A stretch of DNA of 64,000 bases from Glandiceps talaboti (GCF_964340395.1 NC_135551.1:12895503-12959502), one strand, 5' to 3'. Positions 24,390-35,194 are shown, counted from the stretch's first letter. The notes: generated by a model from the letters alone, not told the origin. Numbers and translations: made by a program.

Positions 24390-24397
24390 TTCGTATC
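24390..24397 (-). promoter_or_regulatory. degenerate TATA site, copy D
   Basis: Reads GATACGAACTT on the minus strand, as in units C and E, without a TATAAA core. Confidence 0.45.
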
Positions 24398-25092
24398 ATC
24401 CTCAATCTCTGTTCAGTGATGGTTTAACTGCCCGGATGCAAATAGCTTCTTTCACCCCCATTGAACTTTGTCTAGTTTCTGTGCCAAGGGTCTTTACTTT
24501 GTCTGTGTTGACTGAGTGACCTGGTGATACAATGTGGATGTGTTGGGAGACCTCGGAACCAATTAGTTTTCATCAATAAATGTTCAAGCTTGGCCTTACT
24601 TCAATCAGAACAAAAAAACATCTTAGAATGAAGGAAATTACTTGGAAGTGATCGACTGGAATAGTTTTTTGAAGCTATGCATTATGCATCAGTCTATGTA
24701 CATGTAGCACTTGTATTATAGCATTTAAAAATGTAAAACATACCGGGTAGATGACTTTTTAGCAAAACTGAACTATAAGACTAAGTTAGTCCAGTCTCTT
24801 ATAATTTCCTTTTGACCACATGTCGTCTAAATTTCCAGATAGTAGTCATTCCTTGGAATGAGTTTTGTGTTAAATAATACCCACACTGCTATCTCACAAA
24901 AGACAAACTAAATTGAAAGCTTAATATGGAAGTATTTAATTTATTATTAAAATCAGGTTTTATTGAACCAAAACTTCAATCAACAAAGTATTATGGACCT
25001 AGATTTGTGATTGTTGGACGTCCTAGTAAAGGTTAAAGGTCATGACTAGAAAAATGTACATTTTGTCCTCCAATTGATTTCCACTCCTACTT

Positions 25093-25462
25093 TAATCTAG
25101 GTCCTGACAGGGACCATATTACGTACTACAATCCCAGTCTAGTCAATCCCCTTGCTCTAGGCATTAAATGTGGTTAAACCCCATGGGGCGAAGCGTAAAT
25201 GGTGCTTGTCAGTAGTAATCCATCACAAATTGACAGCCTTCGTCATCACTCATTAATATTCATTTGGTACAGTTGATTCAGTTTTGACTATGATATGCAA
25301 ATGTCCAACCATGACTCCACCTCCAGTCTATTTAAACTAAAATCATGTGGGGACACCACAATGTCATCATGTTTATATGAATGCCAAAGGGGGCAGCACG
25401 GATATCTGTGCTCAAGCGAGGGGATTGACTAGACTGGGATTGTAGAACATAGGACCTAGACT
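25093..25462. mobile_element. MITE in unit E 3' flank
   Basis: Flanked by ACTCCTACTT at 25,083-25,092 and 25,463-25,472; the same short right-end form as in units C, D, F and H. Confidence 0.85.
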
Positions 25463-25673
25463 ACTCCTACTTATAGAGTGCAGTCAATTTATCAGTTTTT
25501 GGTTCAAATGTCATTTATGAAATTGTTCTGATTTTACACAAAGTGTAGCTCACCGCTTAGATCAAATAGCAAATAAAATTGGTCACTAAATTATGAAGTT
25601 TTGTATCTAGAGACTTTGCCATATAAATCACACCATTTGAGGGGTCTGTGTCTGCAATGAAGGCTTGCAATGT

Positions 25674-25702
25674 TCATTTTTTCTTCGCAAAGCAAAGCCT
25701 TG
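25674..25702 (-). pseudogene. deleted acyltransferase unit E (last codons only)
   Basis: Only the final residues (RLCFAKKK and stop) of the acyltransferase remain. The sequence then jumps into the 5'UTR intron at GAAAAAATGGAC. Compared with unit D, about 873 bp are missing, from the 3' end of the coding exon to mid-intron, with a 2 bp TG microhomology at the junction (25,701-25,702). The 5'UTR exon, its donor and the 3' flank with MITE survive, so a transcript would lack an acceptor and any enzyme frame. An unrelated 95-codon frame crosses the junction and is not considered a gene. Confidence 0.88.
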
Positions 25703-26655
25703 AAAAAATGGACTAAATCTATTTTCTGTCTATATATGAGTATATAAACTGGTGGTTCTTTGTGCTGAAGGTGACTACATATTTGAGATACATTGTAGTT
25801 TTCAATTTGAACTTTTGTTCCAAACACAACTTGAAAATTTACCTGAAATTTTCGACTGCACACTTCAGTCTTTGTCAACAGATTGACCTGCTATTCAGTA
25901 CACATGACCTTTCAGACATGTGAGCCTAATAAGGGGTCATGGGTATAAGTGCCTGGAAGTTCGTATCATCCTCAATCTCTGTTCAGTGATGGTTTAACTG
26001 CCCGGATGCAAATAGCTTCTTTCACCCCCATTGAACTTTGTCTAGTTTCTGTGGCAAGGATCTTTACTTTGTCTGTGTTGACTGAGTGACCTGGTGATAG
26101 AATGTAGAGGTGTTGGGAGACCTCAGAACCAATTTGTTTTCATCAATAAATGTTCAAGCTTGGCCTTACTTCAATCAGAACAAAAAAACATCTTAGAATG
26201 AAGGAAATTGCTTGGAAGTGATCGACTGGAATAGTTTTTTGAAGCTATGCATTATGCATCAGTCTATGTACATGTAGCACTTGTATTATAGCATTTAAAA
26301 ATGTAAAACATACCGGGTAGATGACTTTTTAGCAAAACTGAACTATAAGACTAAGTTAGTCCAGTCTCTTATAATTTCCTTTTGACCACATGTCGTCTAA
26401 ATTTCCAGATAGTAGTCATTCCTTGGAATGAGTTTTGTGTTAAATAATACCCATACTGCTATCTCACAAAAGACAAACTAAATTGAAAGCTTATGGAAGT
26501 ATTTAATTTATTAAATCAGGTTTTATTGAACCAAAACTTCAATCAACAAAGTATTATGGACCTAGATTTGTGATTGTTGGAGGTCCTAGTAAAGGTTAAA
26601 GGTCATGACTAGAAAAATGTACATTCTGTCCTCCAATTGATTTCCACTCCTACTT

Positions 26656-27026
26656 TAATCTAGGTCCTGACAGGGACCATATTACATACTACAATCCCAG
26701 TCTAGTCAATCCCCTTGCTCTAGGCATTAAATGTGGTTAAACCCCATGGGGTGAAGCGTAAATGGTGCTTGTCAGTAGTAATCCATCACAAATTGACAGG
26801 CTTTCGTCATCACTCATTAATATTCATTTGGTACAGCTGTTTCAGTTTTGACTATGATATGCAAATGTCCAACCATGACTCCACCTCCAGTCTATTTAAA
26901 CTAAAATCATGTGGGGACACCACAATGTCATCATGTTTATATGAATGCCAAAGGGGGCAGCACGGATATCTGTGCTCAAGCGAGGGGATTGACTAGACTG
27001 GGATTGTAGAACATAGGACCTAGACT
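26656..27026. mobile_element. MITE in unit F 3' flank
   Basis: Flanked by ACTCCTACTT at 26,646-26,655 and 27,027-27,036. By eye it and its flanks match unit C's, including an 87-codon frame within the element that is the same in both. Confidence 0.85.
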
Positions 27027-27237
27027 ACTCCTACTTATAGAGTGCAGTCAATTTATCAGTTTTTGGTTCAAATGTCATTTATGAAATTGTTCTGATTTTA
27101 CACAAAGTGTAGCTCACCGCTTAGATCAAATAGCAAATGAAATTGGTCACTAAATTATGAAGTTTTGTATCTAGGGACTTTGCCATATAAATCACACCAT
27201 TTGAGGGGTCTGTGTCTGCAATGAAGGCTTGCAATGT

Positions 27238-28086
27238 TCATTTTTTCTTCGCAAAGCAAAGCCTTGTCAGCTGAAAGGGCAATTTGTCCCCTTTTGATCC
27301 ATATACACTTTTTAGAATTTCAGCATTACCAAAATTAAAGAAGCCATAAGGTTGTTCATCGGCCTCTGGTATTTCTAAAGTTAACTTTGCAGTTAAGAAA
27401 GAAAAAAACCCATATCTACGGAATGCGGGATCTGTGTAACCGTAGCCCAAATCGCCATATTCCTTCTGTATGAGCCATGCAACAGGTTTCTTGTTTTCAT
27501 CAAATACTGCCAAGTGTTTGTAGCGTTCAAGAGTTTTGGCAAACTTTGGTGTATATGGGTGTGTGTTTTGTTCTTCTAGTAGTTGCACGTGTTCACTAGA
27601 TAGGGGTCCGACTGTAAATCCTTTTGGTAGTGGTTTTGCAGAAAGAAGCCTTTTATACTCCTTCTGTCGTTCAATGAGCAATGCTTTGTACTGCAGCTCG
27701 TATATTTGTTCATAATTCATTTGATCACACACCACTTCCTTGATATTGTCTACTAAACAGGTAGGAACAAGATCAAATCCTGTGTAGTCTTCTTTCCTGT
27801 CCACAACTCCATCTTGCTTCAGTAAAGTTGTAAGACTACCACCATCAGTAGAGTAGGCAAAGTATGTTGTGTTGTAGGGAGGTTTGTAGAAGTGCTTGGC
27901 TTTGCAGATCACAGTTTGACAAAATTGAAATTGTTCATTATCTGTGTAGATGTTGAGATGTGGCCAAGTATTATTGGTTTGATGACTATTCTTTATCAGG
28001 AAGTACACAGGGTTACAATATGGCCGCCATCTTTGTATGTAGTTCAGTAAGCCAGGTATTTTCTTTGAGGTCACCGAATAAGCCAT
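27238..28086 (-). CDS. GLYAT-like GNAT acyltransferase, copy F
   Basis: A complete 282-residue ORF, protein identical to copy D. The unit is a three-part mosaic: its 3' flank matches unit C, its coding exon matches unit D, and its region upstream of the 5'UTR exon (CATATGAGCCTAATAAGGGC, intact TATA box) matches unit A. Such patchwork is what gene conversion or unequal crossing-over between array members produces. Confidence 0.85.
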   Translation of the reverse strand: MAYSVTSKKIPGLLNYIQRWRPYCNPVYFLIKNSHQTNNTWPHLNIYTDNEQFQFCQTVICKAKHFYKPPYNTTYFAYSTDGGSLTTLLKQDGVVDRKEDYTGFDLVPTCLVDNIKEVVCDQMNYEQIYELQYKALLIERQKEYKRLLSAKPLPKGFTVGPLSSEHVQLLEEQNTHPYTPKFAKTLERYKHLAVFDENKKPVAWLIQKEYGDLGYGYTDPAFRRYGFFSFLTAKLTLEIPEADEQPYGFFNFGNAEILKSVYGSKGDKLPFQLTRLCFAKKK

Positions 28087-28390
28087 GAATCCTGTAAGTA
28101 TAAATTATGTGTTTGTAATCTAGAGATGAGAGGTAGGTGAAAAAATGGACTAAATCTATTTTCTGTCTATACATGAGTATATAAACTGGTGGTTCATTGT
28201 GCTGAAGGCAACTGCATATTTGAGATACATTGTAGTTTTCAATTTGAACTTTTGTTCCAAACACAACTTGAAAATTTACCTGAAATTTTCAACTCCACAC
28301 TTCAGTCTTTGTCAACAGATTGACCTGCTATTCAGTACACATGACCTTTCAGACATATGAGCCTAATAAGGGCGTATAGGTGCCTGGAAG

Positions 28391-28398
28391 TTTATATC
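28391..28398 (-). promoter_or_regulatory. TATA box, copy F
   Basis: Minus-strand GCGATATAAACTTCC, the intact form. It was acquired with the A-type upstream segment, since the coding exon is otherwise the sister of TATA-less copy D. Confidence 0.5.
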
Positions 28399-29249
28399 GC
28401 CCTCAATCTCTGTTCAGTGATGGTTTAACTGCCCGGATGTAAATAGCTTATTTCACCCACATTGAACTTTGTCTAGTTTCTGTGTCAAGGATCTTTACTT
28501 TGTCTATGTTGACTGAGTGACCTGGTGATAGAATGTAGAGGTGTTGGGAGACCTCAGAACCAATTACTTTTCATCAATAAATGTTCAAGCTTGGCCTTAC
28601 TTCAATCAGAACAAAAAAAAAAATTTTAGAATGAAGGAAATTGCTTGGAAGTGATCGACTGGAATAGTTTATTGAAGCTATGCATTATGCATCAGTCTAT
28701 GTACATGTAGCACTTGTATTATAGCATTTAAAAATGTAAAACATACCGGGTAGATGACTTTTTAGCAAAACTGAACTATAAGACTAAGTTAGTCCAGTCT
28801 CTTATAATTTCCTTTTGACCACATGTCGTCTAAATTTCCAGATAGTAGTCATTCCTTGGAATGAGTTTTGTGTTAAATAATACCCACACTGCTATCTCAC
28901 AAAAGACAAACTAAATTGAAAGCTTATGGAAGTATTTAATTTATTAAATCAGGTTTTATTGAACCAAAACTTCAAACAACAAAGTATTATGGACCTACAA
29001 TTTAGTACAAATGTAGATTTGTGATTGTTGGACGTCCTAGTAAAGGTTAAAAGTCATGACTTAGAAAATGTACATTCTGTCCTCCAATTGATTTCTACTC
29101 CTACTTAGAGTGCAGTCAATTTATTAGTAATGGTTCACGTGTCATTTATGAAAATGTTCTGATTTTAGCTCACCTCTGTAAATAAATAGCTAATTGGTCA
29201 ATAAATTATGAATTTCTGTATCTAGAGACACCATTAAAATTTTTGCACA

Positions 29250-29550
29250 ATAAACTTGCCATAAAACACACCAGTGGGGGGGGGGGGGGGGGGGCTGATT
29301 TTAGCTCAAATTTTTAAATCAAATAGCAAATTAAATTGGTCAATACAAAATGAAGTTTTGTATATAGAGATGTAATTAAAATTTGCACACAACTTTGCCA
29401 TAAAAAACACCGGGGAGGGGGAAGCTTTTTTTAGCTCAAATTTTAGATCAAATAGCAAGATAGTCAAAAAATAATAAAGTTTTGTATCTAGCGACACCAT
29501 TAAAATTTGCACATACAATAACTTTACCGTAAAAAACACAAGGGGTCTAT
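29250..29550. repeat. triplicated 3'-flank module with poly-G, unit G
   Basis: The same three-copy module as in unit B. The G run is 19 long here against 14 in unit B, one of the few differences between these near-identical segments. Confidence 0.75.
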
Positions 29551-29569
29551 GTCTGCAATGAAGGCTTGT

Positions 29570-30421
29570 TCATTTTTTCTTCGCAAAGCAAAGCCTTGTC
29601 AGCTGAAAGGGCAATTTGTCCATTTCTGATCCATATACACTTTTTAGAATTTCAGCATTACCTAAACTAAAATAGACATAACTTGGTTGTTCATCGGCCT
29701 CTGGTATTTCTAATATTAACTTCGCACCTATGGAAGTAATAAAACCCAATTTACGGAATGCTGGATCCGTGTAAGCATAGCCCAAATCCCCATATTCTTT
29801 CTGTATGACCCATGCAACAGGTTTCTTTTTGTCATCAAATACTGCCAAGTGTTTGTAGCGTTCAAGAGTTTTGGCAAACTTTGGTGTATATGGGTGTTTG
29901 TTTTGTTCTTCTAGTAGTTGCACATGTTCACTAGATAGTGGTCCGACTGTAAATCCTTTTGGTAGTGGTTTTGCAGAAAGAAGCCTTTTATACTCCTTCT
30001 GTCGTTCAATGAGAAATGCTTTGCACTGCAGCTCGTATATTTGTTCATAATTCATTTGATCACACACCACTTCCTTGATATTGTCTACTAAACAGGTAGG
30101 AACAAGATCAAATCCTGTGTAGTCTTCTCTCAAGTCCACAACTCCATCTTGCTTCAGTAAAGTTGTAAGACTACCACCATCAGTAGAGTAGGCAAAGTAT
30201 GTTGTGTTGTAGGGAGGTTTGTAGAAGTTGTTGGCTTTACAGACCACGCTTTTACAAAATTGTAATTGTTCATTATCTGTGTAGATGTTGAGATGTGGCC
30301 AAGTATTATTGGTTTGATGACTATTCTTTATCAGGAAGTACACAGGGTTACAATATGGCCGCCATCTTTGTATGTAGTTCAGTAAGCCAGGTATTTTCTT
30401 TGAGGTCACCGAATAAGCCAT
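29570..30421 (-). CDS. GLYAT-like GNAT acyltransferase, copy G
   Basis: A complete 283-residue ORF, protein identical to copy B, including the FRKLGFITSIGAKLILE loop variant and the one-residue insertion at QPSYVYF. It lies in a ~3.1 kb segment (about 28,290-31,395) matching about 17,060-20,165 with only scattered differences such as one base in the 5' intron, one in the 3' flank and the poly-G length. Either the duplication is very recent or the assembly placed two haplotypes in series. The TATA box at 30,732 is intact. Confidence 0.85.
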   Translation of the reverse strand: MAYSVTSKKIPGLLNYIQRWRPYCNPVYFLIKNSHQTNNTWPHLNIYTDNEQLQFCKSVVCKANNFYKPPYNTTYFAYSTDGGSLTTLLKQDGVVDLREDYTGFDLVPTCLVDNIKEVVCDQMNYEQIYELQCKAFLIERQKEYKRLLSAKPLPKGFTVGPLSSEHVQLLEEQNKHPYTPKFAKTLERYKHLAVFDDKKKPVAWVIQKEYGDLGYAYTDPAFRKLGFITSIGAKLILEIPEADEQPSYVYFSLGNAEILKSVYGSEMDKLPFQLTRLCFAKKK

Positions 30422-30731
30422 GAATCCTGTAAGTATAAATTATGTGTTTGTAATCTAGAGATGAGAGGTAGGTGAAAAAATGGACTAAATCTATTTTCTG
30501 TCTATACATGAGTATATAAACTGGTGGTTCTTTGTGCTGAAGGCAACTGCATATTAGAGATACATTGTAGTTTTCAATTTGAACTTTTGTTCCAAACACA
30601 GCATCAAAATTTACCTGAAATTTTCAACTGCACACTTCAGTCTTTGTCAACAGATTGACCTGCTATTCAGTACACATGACCTTTCAGACATGTGAGCCTA
30701 ATAAGGGGTCATGGGTATAAGTGCCTGGAAG

Positions 30732-30739
30732 TTTATATC
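30732..30739 (-). promoter_or_regulatory. TATA box, copy G
   Basis: Intact GATATAAACTT on the minus strand, within the segment shared with unit B. Confidence 0.5.
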
Positions 30740-31431
30740 GCCCTCAATCTCTGTTCAGTGATGGTTTAACTGCCCGGGTGCAAATAGCTTCTTTCACCGC
30801 CATTGAACTTTGTCTAGTTTCTGTGTCAAGGATCTTTACTTTGTCTATGTTGACTGAGCTAGTGACCTGGTGATAGGCTGTGGATGTGTTGGGAGACCTC
30901 AGAACCAATTAGTTTTCATCAATAAATGTTCAAGCTTGGCCTTACTTCAATCAGAACAAAAAAACATCTTAGAATGAAGGAAATTGCTTGGAAGTGATCG
31001 ACTGGAATAGTTTTTTGAAGCTATGCATTATGCATCAGTCTATGTACATGTAGCACTTGTATTATAGCATTTAAAAATGTAAAACATACCGGGTAGATGA
31101 CTTTTTAGCAAAACTGAACTATAAGACTAAGTTAGTCCAGTCTCTTATAATTTCCTTTTGACCACATGTCGTCTAAATTTCCAGATAGTAGTCATTCCTT
31201 GGAATGAGTTTTGTGTTAAATAATACCCATACTGCTATCTCACAAAAGACAAACTAAATTGAAAGCTTATGGAAGTATTTAATTTATTAAATCAGGTTTT
31301 ATTGAACCAAAACTTCAATCAACAAAGTATTATGGACCTAGATTTGTGATTGTTGGAGGTCCTAGTAAAGGTTAAAGGTCATGACTAGAAAAATGCACAT
31401 TTTGTCCTCCAATTGATTTCCACTCCTACTT

Positions 31432-31804
31432 TAATCTAGGTCCTGACAGGGACCATATTACGTACTACAATCCCAGTCTAGTCAATCCCCTTGCTCTAGG
31501 CATTAAATGTGGTTAAACCCCATGGGGCGAAACTTATTAAATGGTGCTTGTCAGTAGTAATCCATCACAAATTGACAGCCTTCGTCATCACTCATTAATA
31601 TTCATTTGGTACAGTTGATTCAGTTTTGACTATGATATGCAAATGTCCAACCATGACTCCACCTCCAGTCTATTTAAACTAAAATCATGTGGGGACACCA
31701 CAATGTCATCATGTTTATATGAATGCCAAAGGGGGCAGCACGGATATCTGTGCTCAAGCGAGGGGATTGACTAGACTGGGATTGTAGAACATAGGACCTA
31801 GACT
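31432..31804. mobile_element. MITE in unit H 3' flank
   Basis: Flanked by ACTCCTACTT at 31,422-31,431 and 31,805-31,814. It shares the GGGCGAAACTTATTAAATGG variant with unit D, while the sequence just downstream (AGCAAATAAAATTGG) matches unit E, another sign of mosaic exchange. Confidence 0.85.
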
Positions 31805-32015
31805 ACTCCTACTTATAGAGTGCAGTCAATTTATCAGTTTTTGGTTCAAATGTCATTTATGAAATTGTTCTGATTTTACACAAAGTGTAGCTCACCGCTT
31901 AGATCAAATAGCAAATAAAATTGGTCACTAAATTATGAAGTTTTGTATCTAGAGACTTTGCCATATAAATCACACCATTTGAGGGGTCTGTGTCTGCAAT
32001 GAAGGCTTGCAATGT

Positions 32016-32864
32016 TCATTTTTTCTTCGCAAAGCAAAGCCTTGTCAGCTGAAAGGGCAATTTGTCCCCTTTTGATCCATATACACTTTTTAGAATTTCA
32101 GCATTACCAAAATTAAAGAAGCCATAAGGTTGTTCATCGGCCTCTGGTATTTCTAAAGTTAACTTTGCAGTTAAGAAAGAAAAAAACCCATATCTACGGA
32201 ATGCGGGATCTGTGTAACCGTAGCCCAAATCGCCATATTCCTTCTGTATGAGCCATGCAACAGGTTTCTTGTTTTCATCAAATACTGCCAAGTGTTTGTA
32301 GCGTTCAAGAGTTTTGGCAAACTTTGGTGTATATGGGTGTGTGTTTTGTTCTTCTAGTAGTTGCACATGTTCACTAGATAGGGGTCCGACTGTAAATCCT
32401 TTTGGTAGTGGTTTTGCAGAAAGAAGCCTTTTATACTCCTTCTGTCGTTCAATGAGCAATGCTTTGTATTGCAGCTTGTAGATTTGTTCATAATTCATTT
32501 GATCACACACCACTTCCTTGATATTGTCTACTAAACAGGTAGGAACAAGATCAAATCCTGTGTAGTCTTCTTTCCTGTCCATAACTCCATCCTGCTTCAG
32601 TAAAGTTGTAAGACTACCACCATCAGTAGAGTAGGCAAAGTATGTTGTGTTGTAGGGAGGTTTGTAGAAGTGGTTGGCTTTACAGACCACACTTTTACAA
32701 AATGGAAATTGTTCATTATCTGTGTAGATGTTGAGATGTGGCCAAGTATTATTGGTTTGATGACTATTCTTTATCATGAAGTATAGAGGGTTACAATATG
32801 GACGCCATCTTTGTATGTAGTTCAATAAGTCAGGTATTCTCTTTGAGGTCACTGAGTAAGCCAT
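32016..32864 (-). CDS. GLYAT-like GNAT acyltransferase, chimaeric copy H
   Basis: A complete 282-residue ORF. Residues 1 to about 118 match copy A (KRIPDLLNYI, CNPLYFMIKN, NEQFPFCKSV). From about residue 119 onward it matches copy C (EVVCDQMNYEQIYKLQYKAL through SKGDKLPFQ). The switch lies in an invariant stretch, so the breakpoint cannot be placed exactly. The 5' intron is A-like with private changes (CTGAATTTGAC). The TATA box at 33,175 is intact. Confidence 0.85.
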   Translation of the reverse strand: MAYSVTSKRIPDLLNYIQRWRPYCNPLYFMIKNSHQTNNTWPHLNIYTDNEQFPFCKSVVCKANHFYKPPYNTTYFAYSTDGGSLTTLLKQDGVMDRKEDYTGFDLVPTCLVDNIKEVVCDQMNYEQIYKLQYKALLIERQKEYKRLLSAKPLPKGFTVGPLSSEHVQLLEEQNTHPYTPKFAKTLERYKHLAVFDENKKPVAWLIQKEYGDLGYGYTDPAFRRYGFFSFLTAKLTLEIPEADEQPYGFFNFGNAEILKSVYGSKGDKLPFQLTRLCFAKKK

Positions 32865-33174
32865 GAATCCTGTAAGTATAAATTATGTGTTTGTCATCTA
32901 GAGATGAGAGGTAGGTGAATAAATGGACTAAATCTATTTTCTGTCTATACATGAGTATATAAACTGGTGATTCTTTGTGCTGAATTTGACTACATATTAG
33001 AGATACATTGTAATTTTCAATTTGAACTTTTGTTCCAAACACAACATGAAAATTTACCTGAAATTTTCAACTGCACACTTCAGTCTTTGTCAACAGATTG
33101 ACCTGCTATTCAGTACACATGACCTTTCAGACATGTGAGCCTAATAAGGGGTCATAGGTATAGGTGCCTGGAAG

Positions 33175-33182
33175 TTTATATC
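33175..33182 (-). promoter_or_regulatory. TATA box, copy H
   Basis: Intact GATATAAACTT on the minus strand upstream of the copy H 5'UTR exon. Confidence 0.5.
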
Positions 33183-33593
33183 GCCCTCAATCTCTGTTCA
33201 GTGATTGTTTAACTGCCCGGATGCAAATAGCTTCTTTCACCCCCATTGAACTTTGTCTAGTTTCTGTGTCAAGGATCTTTACTTTGTCTATGTTGACTGA
33301 GTGACCTGGTGATAGGATGTAGAGGTGTTGGGAGACCTCAGAACCAATTAGTTTTCATCAATAAATGTTCAAGCTTGGCCTTACTTCAATCAGAACAAAA
33401 AAAAACATCTTAGAATGAAGGAAATTGCTTGGAAGTGATCGACTGGAATAGTTTATTGAAGCTATGCATTATGCATCAGTCTATGTACATGTAACACTTG
33501 TATTATAGCATTTAAAAATGTAAAACATACCGGGTAGATGACTTTTTAGCAAAACTGAACTATAAGACTAAGTTAGTCACGTCTCTTATAATT

Positions 33594-34582
33594 AAGCAAT
33601 AACCCCCACCGAAGGCACGAGCCGAATGGCGAGTGCTATATGGAGCGAATTGTACCAAATTCGAGTGTATACCAGCCTTCGGCGGGGGTTATTGCTATTA
33701 TATTATATCAAAATATGTGTCTATTTCTTCAAAATGTGATTCTGTGGTTATTCATGATTTATATGCCTGAAAAGGCGAATTCATGCGTACAGAAAAAAAT
33801 CGTCGGTAATAGATCGTCGGGAACAAGCATATTTTGATGAGTGGATACGTTCATGTCGCCCCCACACACACGTACTGCATGAACACAAACCGTACACTGC
33901 ATTGCATTGCATTGATAAATTACTTTATTTACATCATATAATGCATAACGAAAACGCATTGAAAACTAGCAAGAGGTCAAAGAAAGTAACAATTTTGTTT
34001 GGATATTTACATAAGAACAATACAATCTTGTACACTTCTAAAAATAGATGTCTCGGCGTTGAATCAGTTGAATCTGCGGAGAAAGCTCGTGACAGTAATC
34101 AGAGACGCGACGTTACACAGTCTACTTTAATTTAATGGTTACCAAATTGAACATTGACTTAACCTGAAAGTGTACAGTTTTGAAATAATCCTGACGCACT
34201 TACCTAATGGTTAAAATTTAAATTGGTGTTGCTTGATTCAACGAGAGCAGGACGCTGAGACGGCTCGTTGCATGGGAGAACTTGTACCTTATCAGCCATG
34301 GCCAGTGATGTTGAAGCCACTGATCGATCGTTTCTTTCGATCGCAAGGTCATCAGTGGAATTATTTGGACTACTGTAACCCAAACTATTGGACAGGATAC
34401 CTGACATACCTTTACTCTGAGGAAGTGTTAACTTATTGGTATAAGAACGAACACATTCAGCTTGTATGTACTATTCATATGCTAGTTTAGGGGCCCATTT
34501 TACCACTGCCAGCCGTGGTAAAATGGGATTTTACCACAGTTATTATCCAATCAGAATGGCACATAGTAGCATGATATAATAT
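33594..34582. mobile_element. ~1 kb composite insertion in the last unit
   Basis: Other units read CTCTTATAATTTCCTTTTGA here. In this unit the sequence breaks after CTTATAATT and resumes at TATAATTTCC near 34,579, so a TATAATT-like target duplication flanks about 1 kb of foreign DNA. The left part (33,596-33,695) is a near-perfect hairpin with arms AGCAATAACCCCC.CCGAAGG. A second inverted pair, TTATATTATATCA near 33,700 and TGATATAATATAA near 34,575, may bound a nested element. A third palindrome (CCATTTTACCAC/GTGGTAAAATGG) is at about 34,497-34,529. Open frames of 60-85 codons inside show no family resemblance. Confidence 0.65.
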
Positions 34583-34799
34583 AATTTCCTTTTTACCACA
34601 TCAGTCTTTTATTTTAAATTTCCAGATAGTCATCCCTCAGAACGAGTTTTGTGTTAAATAATACCCATACTGCTATCTCACAAAAGACAAACTAATTGAA
34701 AGCTTATGGAAGTATTTAATTTATTAAATCAGGTTTTATTGAATCAAAACTTCAAACAACAAAGTATTATGGACCTAGATTTGTGATTGTTGGACGTCC

Positions 34800-35180
34800 T
34801 AGTAAAGGTCATGATCAAATAGCAAATTAGTCAATAAATTATGAATTTTTGTATCTAGAGACACCATTAAAATTTGCACCATAACCTTGCCATAAAACAC
34901 ACCAGTGGGAGGGGGGGGGGGGGCTGATTTTAGCTCAAATTTTTAGATCAAATAGCAAATTAAATTGGTCAATACAAAATAAAGTTTTGTATCTAGAGTC
35001 ACAATTAATATTTGCGTATTAAACTGCCATAAAAAACACCGGGGAGGGGGAAGCTTTTTTTAGCTCAAATTTTAGATCAAATAGCAAATTAGTCAAAAAA
35101 TAATGAAGTTTTGTATCGAGCGACACCATTAAAATTTGCACAATAACTTTACAGTAAAAAACACAAGGGGTCTATGTCTG
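34800..35180. repeat. triplicated 3'-flank module with poly-G, unit I
   Basis: Three diverged copies of the ~115 bp module seen in units B and G, with a G run interrupted by one A near 34,910. The region holding the MITE target is missing from this unit (AGTAAAGGTCATGATCAAAT join), so it gives no evidence about MITE presence. Confidence 0.7.
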
Positions 35181-35194
35181 CAATGAAGGCTTGT

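Noticed and set aside
25591-25878. 95-codon frame across the unit E deletion junction
   Set aside because: It joins intron, residual coding DNA read out of frame and 3' flank, so it is an accident of the deletion.
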